The notes under the pieces: model-generated | The model's input: only the letters and a program-made list of their open reading frames with translations | Databases searched by the model: none | Told to the model about the DNA's origin: nothing | In this document: piece by piece, positions 10,089 through 21,346 of the stretch | Numbering within the stretch: the stretch's first letter is position 1 | Layout of the letters: each line of letters begins with the position of its first letter | Made by a program: the position numbers and the translations under genes | Assembly (NCBI GenBank): GCA_014529385.2 | Contig: CM043959.1 | Location: 85,539,029-85,603,028 of the forward strand | Reading direction: 5' to 3' | Length of the DNA stretch: 64,000 nt | From: Adiantum capillus-veneris | Lineage: Eukaryota > Streptophyta > Polypodiopsida > Polypodiales > Pteridaceae

Positions 10089-10639
10089 GAAGGTGAAGAA
10101 GGGAATACTACCCTGCGAGTGGAGTACAAAGAGGTTAAATCAATAGCAATATGGGATAGTGGGGCTAGAATAGCCATAGCTACCAAAGCAATGTGGGAAT
10201 TATGGGGGAAACTTGCTCTCTGAAAGACTAGAATGAAACTTCAATTAGCATATGGGTATCTGAAAAGACCAATTGGCATCCTAGGGTAGATTGTGGTAAC
10301 CTCTTGCGGAATTGCATATGAACACATGTTCGCTATTATGAATTTCGACGAGAACAGCAATTTCGACATCATATTGGTAGACCATTCATGCGTCAGCTCA
10401 AAATGGTACAAGATTGGGGTTACAACTATATCTATTTAAGGAACAAGGATGTCACCACAAAAATTAGTGTCACAGATCATAGCTATAGAGATGTAGAACG
10501 AACCCAAGGAGAAGACCTGAACTCCACAAGTAACCAGGAAGGGGGAATACCGGCTTGGTTGCAGAATAAAGCTCACAGCTATTTAGATAGGAGAAGCTTC
10601 CGAAGGTGGAAGTTTAAAAAGGGAAGATTTCATTCTTGA
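10089..10639 (+). pseudogene. Gypsy-2 first retropepsin-like protease
   Basis: In the frame starting at 10089 the sequence reads EYKEVKSIAIWDSGARIAI; the catalytic Asp-Ser-Gly triad is at 10155-10163. After stops and a frameshift the second half continues as CGIAYEHMFAIM and then PFMRQLKMVQDWGYNYIYL, where other elements have a DxxLGRPFM-like box. The domain would cut the element's own polyprotein. Its place before RT is the usual one. At least two stops and one frameshift make it inactive. Confidence 0.78.
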
Positions 10640-11677
10640 TAGGACTACACAAGATGAGGCATATATACCAGAGCCTTTTCTAGAAGAGATGTTCGAACAT
10701 TTTGGATGGCAACAGATACTAGCCACTCTTGATGTTTGTGTAAATGAAGAGACCCTCACAAAATTTTGCAATGAGGAAGGATATGATATCATTCCATTCC
10801 AGATGATGGGTGTCAGTCTAGATATGAAATTAGGATGGGAAGTCTCTGACGAGGAGGGGGTTGTCGAGTGCCAACACATAGTCGATGAAATCTTAGTAAG
10901 AGACCTTGACTAAACGGACGAAGAATATTTTCAAGACTCGACTGACAAGGTGTTAGAGGACAATGCAGACGACGAGTTGTCTAGTAGCTCAAGTCAGAAC
11001 ACCAAACAGAAGGATTGACGGGTAATCTACTATGATTTTCCAAACCAAAATCCTCGAAGACAGCGCAAATATGGAGATAAACATAGAAACAACCGAAACA
11101 AGACTCAGTACCTCTGTTAACCGACAAAACACAGTACTTAAGGTTAGTAGAAGCAACTGATTACCTCAAAGACGGGATATCAAAGAGGTATATGAAACTT
11201 GACTCAACCAAACAAAAACGAAAAAGAAGAACGCACGAAAACCAAAAAAAGAGAGAGCAAGCTCAAAAAATTGATGAAGTTGTCCAAAATGGACTGCAAA
11301 ATCAAATACAATGAACTGAAAAGAGCTTTGACGGAAGTTTGGACAATAGAAATGAAAACTGACGAGGAATCAAACTATGATAAAGTCATTGCACCTTCCC
11401 ACGATAAAAGTATACTATGCAAGATAGAAAAATTGTGGTTTAGAAACCCAAATGAGATCCCAAAGAGCCAAGAACTTCATATGATGGGCCTGAAAAAGCC
11501 AAATGTATCAACTTAACAGAACGAGATGAGGAGCCTAAACTGGCATACATCACCATGGACCTCACTGAAGAAGAAGAGCAACTTCTAGTCGATACGCTCA
11601 GACAATACAAAGATTTCTTTGCATGGTCATACAAATATCTAAAGGGGATAGATCTTGAGATCTGTCAGCACACGATA
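10640..11677 (+). pseudogene. Gypsy-2 protease-RT spacer and start of RT
   Basis: Fragments include TQDEAYIPEPFLEEMFEHF (from about 10645) with MMGVSLDMKLGWEVSDEE, then KDRRVIYYDF-like sequence near 11020, and lastly ITMDLTEEEEQLLVDTL with YKDFFAWSYKYLKGID (about 11550-11660), the typical lead-in to Ty3/gypsy RT. The reading stops at CQHTI because D1 is inserted at 11678; it resumes at 24934. Several frame changes are needed, so this is a remnant. Confidence 0.75.
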
Positions 11678-12050
11678 TGTTATGGAATTGATATTTTATT
11701 ATTTATTGTAGGTGACAGGTGGAAAAGGCTGGAAAAGGCTTGATCGAGCTAGGCTATTGCAAAAGGATATTATATTTTATGTATATTTGATTATTCAAGT
11801 GCTCTTTATGAGCTTTGGTCATTTATGAGCAGCCGGTCAGTTTATACTCAATTTGACCATTGAAGAAATCTATAAATGAAATACGTGTAAGAGGGAAATG
11901 GTCACTCTTGCACGGGGGGAGATTGCACCCAGCTCCTATGTTATTTTTCTCTCCTCTTCTCCTTCTCTCTCGCCATTCCGGCATAGCACTCCGCTCTAGG
12001 AGGTGCGCCTACACGTACGCTGCTGCGCTGTCTTGCTCTTGCTCTCTCTT

Positions 12051-12090
<40 letters not shown>

Positions 12091-12216
12091 ATTACATCTT
12101 TGATTCTCTGCTACAAGATCTGTAAGGTATGTCGATTAGTCTATCTTATGGTTTGCAGTGTGCTATTTCGGGTATTATGCATGGTAGCCATGCTTCCGGC
12201 TCTAGCGGTAGTAGCA
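11678..12216 (+). repeat. D1 5' LTR
   Basis: A 539-bp repeat with a (CT)n run at about 12048-12088 in its last third. It is similar throughout to 24434-24928, and more distantly to 39484-39862 and 54309-54720. Shared landmarks are AAATACGTG, the CACGGGGGGA box (11915-11924) and GCAGTGTGCTATTT near 12156. Sequence after the end includes CTCTTGGTA, possibly the primer site, but I cannot name the tRNA. Confidence 0.85.
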
Positions 12217-12581
12217 GAGCACAAGGATATGCTCTTGGTAACAATTATCAATCACACAAATATCCAAAAGCTAGCAATTGAGCAAGGATCTATACGACTA
12301 TGTACCAAAGCTAAGTGCACTTACATTATTTTTTGTTATTTTTTTTAAAATTTCTTCTTCTTTCTCGATTTATCAAAATCTTGTCATTTTATTTCTCTTT
12401 GATTATACTTATTTATTGTAAATATTTGGATACTTAGCGTTAATATAAGTCAATTTAATTATCAAAAGAATTTGGCTAAGATATATAAATCATGATATTT
12501 CATATATTGAATGAAGATCTAAATATTGTTAATATATCATTTAGCACTCAATAAAATAATGATATAGCTTGTCGTTTGTTC

Positions 12582-12992
12582 ATGATGCACGAGAGGATAG
12601 ATGCAATCGAGGATACGAATAATAGAAGGAGAAATCATTTATATCAACGGAGATCTAGCTCCCAAGGAATAGGAAAATTTCTCGATAGACTTCAAAGACC
12701 TATCCAACAAGGCTTCGATTTCGAAGGGGCCAAGGCTCGAGATCTACTACAGTAGGGTGTGCTGAATGAGAAGAAGAGTGTTATTTTAGTTGAGGAGGAC
12801 GAATCTTCAAATCGTGACTTCTCCTTCGAGGACGTTGTCAAAAAAAGAAAAAAAAAAGAGATGGTGAGCCTTTGCTACTATCATCTGATGGTAGTGTTCA
12901 TTAACTTGCGCAAACTGCAGTCCGTTGTTGTCCGACATGCATCGAACAACAGCGTCGTCAGCAAAATTGCTACAGCTAATAAATTGAGTTAA
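12582..12992 (+). pseudogene. Gag-like remnant of D1
   Basis: From an ATG at 12582 the frame reads MMHERIDAIEDTNNRRR, then GKFLDRLQRPIQQGFDFEG, a stop at 12753-12755, and in the same frame SVILVEEDESSNRDFSFED and a lysine-rich tail. A basic, coiled opening followed by an acidic stretch is common at the start of gag in large plant gypsy elements. There is no zinc knuckle, so the identification is weak. A chance open frame is the alternative. Confidence 0.35.
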
Positions 12993-13192
12993 CAATTTTG
13001 CCATAGCATCATCGAGAGAGCTTCCACAAAAGACGAAATCTACACTATGGATGACAATAGAGTGGTATGGCCGGACGCCTACGTTGACCTCTCTCTCGCT
13101 CTCTGCACCACTCCTTTGTAGATCACAATATAGACGTGCAACCAGAATTTTCCACCCCCCTCACACCCGTCACCCATTGCTCTCTGCCACCA

Positions 13193-13197
<5 letters not shown>

Positions 13198-13282
<85 letters not shown>

Positions 13283-13428
13283 GTCTTCAACTACCCCAGC
13301 CACCAACCATCCACTCCCTCACTAAAACTAGTGACTGCAAATCACAGGCACTCGCATCCTCCCAAGGCTCAGCAGTTGAGAAATTGCATGACTTTCTCTC
13401 TCTCAATCTCTCACTTTCTCTCTCACTT

Positions 13429-13466
<38 letters not shown>

Positions 13467-13467
13467 C

Positions 13468-13562
<95 letters not shown>
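13198..13562. repeat. Long (CT)n microsatellites
   Basis: Two blocks, 13198-13277 and 13391-13562, each nearly pure CT, separated by about 110 bases of ordinary sequence. The second has small interruptions (CCTCTCTTCC). They sit inside D1. Confidence 0.95.
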
Positions 13563-13565
<3 letters not shown>

Positions 13566-14164
13566 GGTGACTGCAGTTCAACTGTTCCTCTTTCTCGTCA
13601 TCAAACAGCCCCCCTCTTGTCGTCATTGGCGGCCATCACTGATGCCCGCAACCGACTCTTGGTTTGCTTTCGCATGCAGCTGGTGTTGCTCACACCATGC
13701 ATAACCTGCAGAGCCGACCTTGGCCACATAGACAACTCTCCTCACACTCCTCACATTCAACTTTGCATGCAGCTACTGGCAAACACGTACTCCCCCCTCC
13801 TACGACGAGTGGGCAACCAACTCACACACACATGCACCTCGACACGTTCACTTCTGGCGATGTTGATCACGTACGGCTGTAGCTCTCATCCATGAGAAGG
13901 TCTCCATGCACTCAACTCCCCTCGTTTCTATACCTGCCTTACACCCACACGCATCGAACAACGAATAGCGGTGAGAAGTGGTGTAGGACAGGGTGTTAGA
14001 ACGCTCGACAGTGACGCTTGCAGGTTGTTGGCGGTGTCAACAACAGGAAGTGATGACAAGGCAACAAATGGTAGACATTGAGGAAGTTCTTCCGCGACTA
14101 CTTCCATACTTTGACAAACAATGGTTGTTGCGGGTATCCACAGGACGACGACAATGATCATGAT

Positions 14165-14510
14165 TTCAGTCTGATGATTTTAATCGTTTAGCTCTAGTCT
14201 TCTAATTTAATCTTTCGCTTTACTTCATTTCATTTTGTACCCAGACATTGTAGTAGATCTATAAGGATTGTTCGCGGTCTATCTTCCCTCTCCTTATAGC
14301 AACAGACATAGAGAAGCTCTTTAGCGACCCGATGTGATAGCTTTTCGGACAACACCTGCTATCGGGCATCCTCGGCCATTCACGATGATGATGTTGCATT
14401 TTCTTGTGATGATTTTGGACTTTTAGTTTTAGTCTTTCACTGTAATTCATTTTATTTTTGTACCGAGCTATTGGATTAGATCCACAAGGATCTTCTCACT
14501 TTATTTTTGT
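14165..14510. repeat. Diverged direct repeats in D1
   Basis: Segments 14165-14290 and 14405-14510 share GATTTT...TTTAG(C/T)T(C/T)TAGTCTT, then TTCATTT...TTTTGTACC, then AGATC(T/C)A(T/C)AAGGAT, about 236 bases apart. A similar phrase (ATCCACAAGGATTGCTTGG, followed by GGTAATTTTGG) recurs near 51815-51855 inside D2, supporting a shared D-family internal sequence. Confidence 0.6.
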
Positions 14511-14532
14511 AGGTAATTTTGGCATTTTAAAG

Positions 14533-15436
14533 TGTCACAGGAACAGAATAATAGAGATAGATAGAAAAAGGTAGAGAAAGAGATCTTTGTATTGATGAAT
14601 CTTTGTAGACTTTTGATACAACAGAGGAGCAATGAATATGGGCGCACTCCATTGTACGAAGCTCGAACCTCCCGACCACCCCCGAGCTTCAGTTCGCTTG
14701 CATGCAGCATCTCACTCGCACTCACACTCGTAGAAGAAGAGATCGGTAATTAATCCCCAAAACGCACCACCCGTCTTTCTATTCTGATTTTTCCTCCAAA
14801 AGCATGCGACCTCTCAAAATAGCCGCTTTTCTATTTTTGGCGTTTGGTCGACTCGACTTGCGCGCCAAGTATACCTGCGAAAATAAGGTAAGAACGTGAT
14901 TGTGAAGCGATCCGTAAAGGTTAGATTTTTAAAACTTTTTTTTTCCAGCTGTCTTCAACTGAACATAACTCCCAAACGGAGCCGAAACAGCCCAAGTCCG
15001 TATCACACAATCTTGTTGCCCTTGTTGCGCTCTTCGACAGCTATGTGACGGAAAATTTCCATAGCCTGCTCTGATTTCCTGAAAATCAACCTGCAAAACA
15101 GCATTTTCTACAAAAACGATGCAAAAACAACAAATCCCACTTTTTTCTTAATCTTTGGCCCTCAACGAGCATCAAAACATCAAAATCTCTAAAGACTCAG
15201 AGAACGAAAGTTGTTCCTTATAACACAGGCTTCGATCGCTTCATACATCACTTTTTCAAAATCCCACGTTAACACCTTCAAAAATGCTCCATAAAGTGCC
15301 TTCCGGATCAAAAATTTTTATTGGACGAAAACAATCCATACATCCTTCTACATAGTGGACTAACTTTAAAATGACCAAAACTTCCTAGAAAAAAAAAATT
15401 TATTGCTAAAACACCTCAAAATCAAGTCCTGTTACA
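14533..15436 (-). repeat. Family A 3' LTR
   Basis: A 904-bp repeat, minus orientation, starting TGTAACAGG and ending CTGTGACA. It carries the (ACTCGC)n hexamer slot (about 14707-14730, four units or so), the GATCGC-type hairpin near 14899-14913 (mutated here) and the CTCCGT/ACGGAG-type hairpin near 14646-14662 (also mutated). Confidence 0.95.
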
Positions 15437-15448
15437 ATCTCCCCTTTT
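15437..15448 (-). promoter_or_regulatory. Family A polypurine tract
   Basis: On the minus strand GAAAAGGGGAGAT lies directly before the TGTAACAGG start of the 3' LTR. The same tract precedes the 3' LTRs at 27421 and, with small changes, 49956. Confidence 0.88.
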
Positions 15449-15465
15449 CAAAATGAACTCTGTCC

Positions 15466-16131
15466 TCAAGGTTGGAAGGAGGGAAATTCACTTTGTAAAA
15501 CACTAAGATCGACCAATGATGCATCCTCTACTGGATAGTTCTGCCACTTAACCAAAACTTCCACAATGTCTCTATTTCTCAGATGTTTGACATGCCTATC
15601 TAGCACTAAGTCTGGTTCTACTGTCAATGTTCCGTCATCTTTCAACTTAGAGTTGTCCTGTAAAACATGATGCACGTTAGGAACATACTTTTTCAACAAA
15701 CTCACATGAAATACAGGATGCACTTTGATATGAGAAGGCAATTCCAATTTGTAAGCTAATGAACCAATGCGCTTCAAAATTTTAAATGGCCCAGCAAATC
15801 GTGGAGACAATCTCTTATCCTTTCCAAGAATCAAATGAGACTTCTCGAGAATAACCTTTAAGAAAACCATATCACCAGTTTCATACTCCACAACCTGATG
15901 TTTCTTGTCATAATACAATTTATGTCTCTTTTGAGCTTCTCTAATATTCCCACTGATTTTGGCCAACTCGTTATCCATTTTCTCAAGCATCTCACGTGAC
16001 AGTTCTACCTTATTCCTCGAGTTAAGATAATTAATAGGTGTGGGACAGTTATAGCCATACATTGCCTCAAATGAAGTCATCCTAATAGATGAATGATATG
16101 AACTGTTGTATGCAAATTCAACCAAAGGCAA
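15466..16131 (-). pseudogene. Family A integrase C-terminus and chromodomain
   Basis: A 221-codon frame. It begins [18 protein letters not shown] and YGYNCPTPI (end of the integrase core), then AQKRHKLYYDKKHQ, GDMVFLKV and SPRFAGPFKIL with VHPVFHVSLLKKYV (the integrase C-terminal GPF/Y-type domain), and finally RDIVEVLVKWQNYPVEDAS, a chromodomain-like end. In chromoviruses this domain is thought to guide integration to chromatin marks. The frame is separated from the core upstream (16150-16383) by a TAG at about 16150. Confidence 0.92.
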
Positions 16132-16149
16132 ATATTCATTCCAATTAGA

Positions 16150-16643
16150 TTAGTTTTCATTGACATACATTCGTAACATATCTTCTAAAATACGATTCAC
16201 TCTCTCCGTTTTCCCATCTACTTGAGGATGAAAAGCAGTAGACATGCGTAACTGGGTACCTATAGAGTCAAAAGTCGCTCTCCAGAAATGAGAAGCGAAC
16301 TTAGAATCTCTGTCAGACACTATGCTCTTGGTCATGCCATGCAAACGAAATATCTCTTTCACAAACAAGCGTGCAATGGTCAAATTAAAGCAGTATCAAT
16401 TATTTTTACAGGAAAGAAGTGAGCTTGTTTTGTGAGTCTATCTACCACCACAAAGATCGAGTCATACCCTCCACGAGTAGTAGGAAGTCTAATGATAAAG
16501 TCCATGGATATAGACTCCCACTTCTGTAACGGAATGTCTAAGGGTTGAAGGTCACCAGGCATCCTCTTATGTTCAATTTTTACTTGTTGACATTGAAAGC
16601 ATTCAGGCACATAATTCTTAACATCCAATTTCATACGCGGCAA
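16150..16643 (-). pseudogene. Family A integrase catalytic core
   Basis: Two overlapping frames. The first (16380-16643) reads CFQCQQVKIEHKRMPGDL, the end of the HHCC zinc finger, then [18 protein letters not shown] with the first catalytic Asp. The second (16150-16383) reads KSIVSDRDSKFASHFW with the second Asp and [15 protein letters not shown] with the catalytic Glu. All three D-D-E residues are present, but a frameshift at about 16380 separates them. Integrase inserts the cDNA into the host chromosome. Confidence 0.92.
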
Positions 16644-18100
16644 AAGAATGAATTTTTAATCTTTTCATATGTCTTATTCAATCCAGGATGACCAGAAAAA
16701 GGTGAATTATGACACTCATGCAGAATTTGACTCTTAAAAGCAGAATTTGCAGGAATACACAAGCGGTCATAATAATACAGATTTCCCTTATACAATTGAT
16801 ATCTGTTCTCATACATCTCACCAATATTCTGATGCAAGAATTTCAAAATAGGCATATAAAAAGAATCATTTTCAACTTCAGCATGTATCTCATCAATCAA
16901 ATTGGATCGCACAACAGTCAACAAATTACACATGGGCCTACGACTCAATGCATCTGCAACTTTATTTTCTTTTCCACACAAATACTTCAAATCAAAATCA
17001 TAATCAGCCAGCAGTTCAATCCATCTCCTTTGTCTGTTGTTTAACAATGGCTGAGTGAAAATATACTTCAAACTTTGATGATCAGTACGCAATTCAAATT
17101 TGACACCAAGCAAAAGATGACGCCAATGTTTCAATGCATAAACAACAGCAAGCAATTCTAGATCATGTGTTGCATAGTTCAATTCATGTCGTCTTAATTT
17201 CCTAGAATTATATGCAACCACTCTTCCTTCTTGTGTCAAAACACAACCTAATTGTTCACCACTAGCGTCACATGACACACTAAATGGTTTGCCCATCTCA
17301 AGCACTTTTAAAACACATTTTTTCTCTATTTTAGCCTTCAAGGTCTCAAAAGTAGTCTCACAGGAAGAAGTCCACACAAAACCCTTGTCTTTCTTGGTCA
17401 ATTTAGTCAAAGGACTTGCTACCTTAGAGAAATCTTTAATGTGTGCTCTCTCATATTGTGCTAGACCCATAAAGCTTCTCACATCCCTTAATGACTTAGG
17501 TGCTGGCCACTCCACAATAGTCTTAACTTTGTCAAGATCAATGTGAATCCCCTCTTTAGAAATCACTCTTCCCAAATACACAATCTGATGCTTTGCAAAA
17601 GAACACTTACTTGCTTTGGCATGCAATTTATGTTCACGCAAAACCTCAAATGTTTTCTTTAAGTGCAATGCATGATCTTCTTCATTCTTAGAATACACAA
17701 AAATATCATCCAAGAATACCAGAATGAAGTCATCAAGATACGGGTGAAAAATATTATTCATTAAGCACATGAAAGTTGTTGGTGCATTAGTCAAACCAAA
17801 AGCAAGAACTGTAAATTCATAATGCCCATAACGTGTACGAAAAGTAGTCTTTGGAATGTCCTCGGCCTTGATGCGGATTTGATGGTAGCCAGAACGAAGG
17901 TCGACCTTTGAAAATATTGTGGCACCACTCAAATGGCTAAGCAATTCATCTATGTGAGGAAGAGGATATTTGTTCTTAATGGTCTGTTTGTTTAATCCCC
18001 TGTAGTCAATGCATAACCTATATGTACCATCCTTTTTCTTTTGGAACAACACAGGACTACCCCAAGGAGATACACTAGGTCTAATGAAACCCTTTTTCAA
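16631..18100 (-). pseudogene. Family A reverse transcriptase and RNase H
   Basis: A 489-codon open frame. [19 protein letters not shown], then [14 protein letters not shown] (first catalytic Asp), [10 protein letters not shown] and [10 protein letters not shown] (active-site LDD, about 17691-17720). RNase [33 protein letters not shown] and KVADALSRR give the D-E-D-D set. The frame then enters the integrase zinc finger ([13 protein letters not shown]) and ends at FFCRV, where one base missing before CCGCG shifts the frame. A stop near 18125 cuts it from the protease side. RT and RNase H themselves look nearly intact. Confidence 0.95.
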
Positions 18101-18124
18101 AAGATCATGAAGTTGTATCTTGAG

Positions 18125-18889
18125 CTATTTAAGCTCATCAATATTGAACCTGTATGGATCCCTTGAATAAGGTGTTGCTCCTGGATTTAGATCTATGGCG
18201 TGGTCTACCGCTCTAGGCGGAGGCATACCAAGAAGTTCATCCTGGAACACATCCTTAAATTCATGTAAGAGATCCTTCTGGATTTGTTTCCTTCTGTTTA
18301 TTCCCATATTCTTCTTTAATCTCATTAGCAAACACAAGAAATGTCTCACACCCTTGTCTCACCCCTCTCAAAAGTTTTATGGCAGAAATCAGAAGTGATT
18401 TAGTATTTCTCTCCTCAGCTTTAATCACATGACCATCTCTGTTTTTAAAAACCAATTCACCCCTCTCACAATCAATCAATGCATGATTCGCAGCGAACCA
18501 ATCCATTCCCAGAATTACATCCTGTTCACCCATGCCAATAAGATAAAATTCTCCCGAATGTTTCTCTTTGTTCAACAAAAAGGTAAGTTTTGAATATGAC
18601 CCTGTGTATAATGTTTCTTCCCATTGGCCAATTCTACAGGTCTCCTAACGTGGGAATCAGAATTCAATTTCAAGGTCTGCGCAAGCTTGTTAGACATAAA
18701 ACAATGCGTACTACCCGAATCAATGAGAAAATTCACAATTTTAGTTCCTATCTTACCCCGAATTCTTATAACAGATGCCCTTAAATGATGAACAGACGTT
18801 GTCATACATTTCATAGGAATTTCAGAGCACTTACCTTCCTCGCTCGCTTCCTCAATCGTGGTGTCGATCGCATTCATATTGGCTTCCAT
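18125..18889 (-). pseudogene. Family A protease and RT lead-in
   Basis: The 18572-18889 frame reads KIVNFLIDSGSTHCFMSN, the retropepsin active site (Asp-Ser-Gly), followed by LANGKKHYTQGH. The next frame (18261-18578) carries GEQDVILGMDWFAANHALI, the second protease signature. The third (18125-18349) reads [19 protein letters not shown] and GATPYSRDPYRF, the entry to RT. Each joint is a frameshift or stop, so the protein is not continuous. The protease would mature Gag-Pol. Confidence 0.9.
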
Positions 18890-20204
18890 TCATGCAAGAA
18901 CCGCCTGATCGATCTCCTTATTTGGACATTCAAACGTCTTGTGACCTTGCTCACCGCAACAGAAACATAAACCAAATTTACTTGCTCGTTCTAGAAAAGC
19001 AGGATCATGTTGCCACCGCAGCAGTTGTTGTCTTCTTTGATTCTGATTTGCATCATTCTGACCCAAATTTTGATAGCGGTTGTTTACAACATTCTGATTT
19101 GTACTCTGATTTCGATTGAAATTCTTATTCTGATTTGAAAAATTATTAGGTTGTCTTATCTGATTATTTTTAAAATTCCTTCGGGAAAATTCAGTGTTTG
19201 TCTGAAGGCCTATTCTGTGTTCTATGCCTAGTAGATATAATTCTGCTTGGAGTAGGGTTGCGGCTCTCATACTTCACCTTCTTCTCATAATTTTCGGCCT
19301 TCGCAATAGCATCCAGAAAATCGGTAGCCCCCGCACCCTTGACTTGATAATACAGATCTTTACACAGTCCTAGATAAATTTGTTTGTTAACGCCTCTCCT
19401 TCTACTTCAGGTGCATACTTGTGAAGTCGCATAAACTTCTCCTTATATTCATGTATAGTAAGACTTGGCTAGTTCTCAGGTTGCTGCTGAAACTTGTAAA
19501 ACTCCATCTTTTTATCCATTTCATAGTGTGGAGAATAGTACCTTTTATATGCTTGCGTTTTAAATTCCTCCCAAGTGATTGGAGTAACCTTTGTTTGTTG
19601 TTTAAGGTATGCTTTCCACCAAATCTTTGTGGTTTGTCAAAGATGAACAACTGCAACCTTTGCTTTTGCTTCTTCAGAGAAATTCGTCAATGCAAAATAA
19701 TCTTCTAACTCTTCAATCCATGCTTCAAGATCTTCGCTAGTTTTCTCGATGCCATTAAACTCGTTAATCTTTGCCTTCTTGAAGACTTGCTGCAAAGCTG
19801 CCCTTTCAGAATCTTCATCTGCATCTTCTTCATCCGTCTCCTTCTTCGTCCCGTCTCCTTCTTCGTCCTCTACTTTCATTAGTTTCCGCTTCGCCGTCAT
19901 CCCATTCTCTTTCGTGTTGACGACCTCGACGTCCATCACCACCGTTCCCACCATCACCGTTTCCATCATCACCACCATCACCACCGCCAGGTGCCCTAGC
20001 ACCGACACGTTGATTATTGTTTACTGGTGGAATAGCATGGTTTCCGTCTTCCTGTCCGCCATTAAGTTCCACATAGATATCAGGGTCTTGTGCTGCCTTG
20101 CCCCGCAGAGCCTCAGCACGCTCCCAATTTGAAATTTCCAGATCTTCTCGTAGTCGCCGAATCAGGTCTTCTTGCTCCTTTATCTTCTTCTCGTATCCGT
20201 CCAT
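18890..20204 (-). pseudogene. Family A gag
   Basis: It starts at an ATG at 20204 (MDGYEKKIKEQEDLIRRL), a charged coiled-coil opening, then a glycine/asparagine-rich linker (GGGDGGDDGNGDGGNGGD). The capsid core appears in other frames: KKAKINEFNGIEKTSEDL, EAWIEELEDYFAL (19660-19790), and WKAYL/YSPHYEMDKKMEFY-type sequence (19450-19620). The end (18890-19270) is asparagine-rich and holds a CCHC knuckle, CFCCGEQGHKTFEC (C-x2-C-x4-H-x4-C, near 18926-18967), for RNA packaging. At least three frameshifts break it. Confidence 0.9.
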
Positions 20205-20222
20205 GTCCAGAATCAATCGCTT

Positions 20223-20234
20223 GCTCTGATACCA
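20223..20234 (-). promoter_or_regulatory. Family A primer binding site
   Basis: The minus strand reads TGGTATCAGAGC two bases inside the 5' LTR end, the standard plant initiator-tRNA-Met primer site. Confidence 0.95.
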
Positions 20235-20236
20235 AT

Positions 20237-21164
20237 TGTCACAAGAACATGATAATAGAGATAGACAACAAAAGGTAGAGAAATAGATCTTTGTATTGAT
20301 GAATCTTTGCAGACTTTTGATACAACAGAGGAGCAATTGAATATGGGCGCACTCCGTTGTACGGAGCTTGAACCTCCCGACCACCCCCGAGCTTCAGTTC
20401 CCTTGCATGCAGCGTCTCACTCCCACTCGCACTCGCACTCGCACTCACACTCCCACTCGCAGAAGAAGAGATCGGTGATTAATCCCCAAAACGCACCACC
20501 CGTCTTTCTATTCTGATTTTTCCTCCAAAAGCATGCGACCTCTCAAAATTGCCGCTTTTCTATTTTTGGCGTTTGGTCGACTCGACTTGCGCGCCAAGTA
20601 TACCTACGAAAATAAGGTAAGAACGTGATCGCAAAGCGATCCGTAAAGGTTAGATTTTTAAAACTTTTTCTTTCAGTTCTCTTCAACTGAGCATAACTCC
20701 CAAGCGGAGCCGAAACAGCGCAAGTCCGTCTCACACAATCTTGTTGCCCTTGTTGCGCTCTTTCACGACTATGTGATGGAAAATTTCCACATCCTGCTCT
20801 GATTTGCTCAAAATGAATCTGCAAAACAACATTTTCTACAAAAACGATGCAAAAACAGCAAATCCTACTTTTTTCTTAATCTTTGGCCTTTAACGAGCAT
20901 CAAAACATCAAAATCTCTTAAGACTCAAAGAACCAAAGTTGTTCCTTATAACACAGGCTTCGATCGCTTCATACATCACTTTTTCAAAATCCCACGTTAA
21001 CACCTTCAAAAATGCTCCAGAAAGTGCCTTCCGGATCAAAAAATTTTATTGGACGAAAACAATCCATACATCCTTCTACACAGTGGACTAACTTTAAAAT
21101 GACCAAAACATCCTAGAAAAACAAAATTTATTGCTAAAACACCTCAAAATCAAGTCCTGTTACA
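20237..21164 (-). repeat. Family A 5' LTR
   Basis: A 928-bp repeat, minus orientation. It has a longer hexamer slot (20424-20460, about seven units, some ACTCCC or ACTCAC) than its partner LTR at 14533. The hairpins at about 20348-20366 and 20627-20641 are conserved or nearly so. Confidence 0.95.
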
Positions 21165-21309
21165 TAAAGACAAATACTATAACATTTCATTTCATTTCAC
21201 TCTCTTCAGAATCCCCCACCACCCCCTCTATTGTTAGGTTCTGATAATTGACGTCAATTATGTTATATTTTTCACAATTATGCAATGTATAAAAATACCC
21301 AATTGCATT

Positions 21310-21346
<37 letters not shown>

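Larger units (their letters stand above)
12217..14532. other. D1 internal region, mostly non-coding
   Basis: Apart from the gag-like remnant at 12582-12992, this holds long (CT)n tracts (13198-13277 and 13391-13562) and a pair of diverged direct repeats (14165-14290 and 14405-14510). Long frames over the CT tracts encode only Ser-Leu or Arg-Glu runs and are not genes. I see no pol motifs. Confidence 0.7.
14533..21164 (-). mobile_element. Full-length family A chromovirus (Ty3/gypsy)
   Basis: A 6.63-kb minus-strand element with LTRs 14533-15436 and 20237-21164, target duplication TAAAG (14528-14532 and 21165-21169), primer site at 20223-20234 and polypurine tract at 15437-15448. On the minus strand it reads gag, protease, RT, RNase H, integrase and chromodomain, the order of plant chromoviruses. 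Its LTRs differ at scattered positions and in hexamer number, so it is not very recent. Gag and pol are broken by frameshifts and stops. It is inserted in D1. Confidence 0.96.

Noticed and set aside
13051-13895. Long frames over (CT)n tracts giving Ser-Leu or Arg-Glu proteins
   Set aside because: They are open only because a dinucleotide repeat cannot form a stop; there is no domain and no codon structure outside the repeat. The same holds at 7912-8223, 40433-40816, 43376-44541 and 52297-52570.
19749-20132. Plus-strand frame rich in Ser/Thr opposite family A gag
   Set aside because: It is the antisense of the Gly/Asp/Glu-rich gag linker. Similar antisense frames at 16709-17044, 17289-17546, 33304-33609 and 35610-35882 were left out for the same reason.
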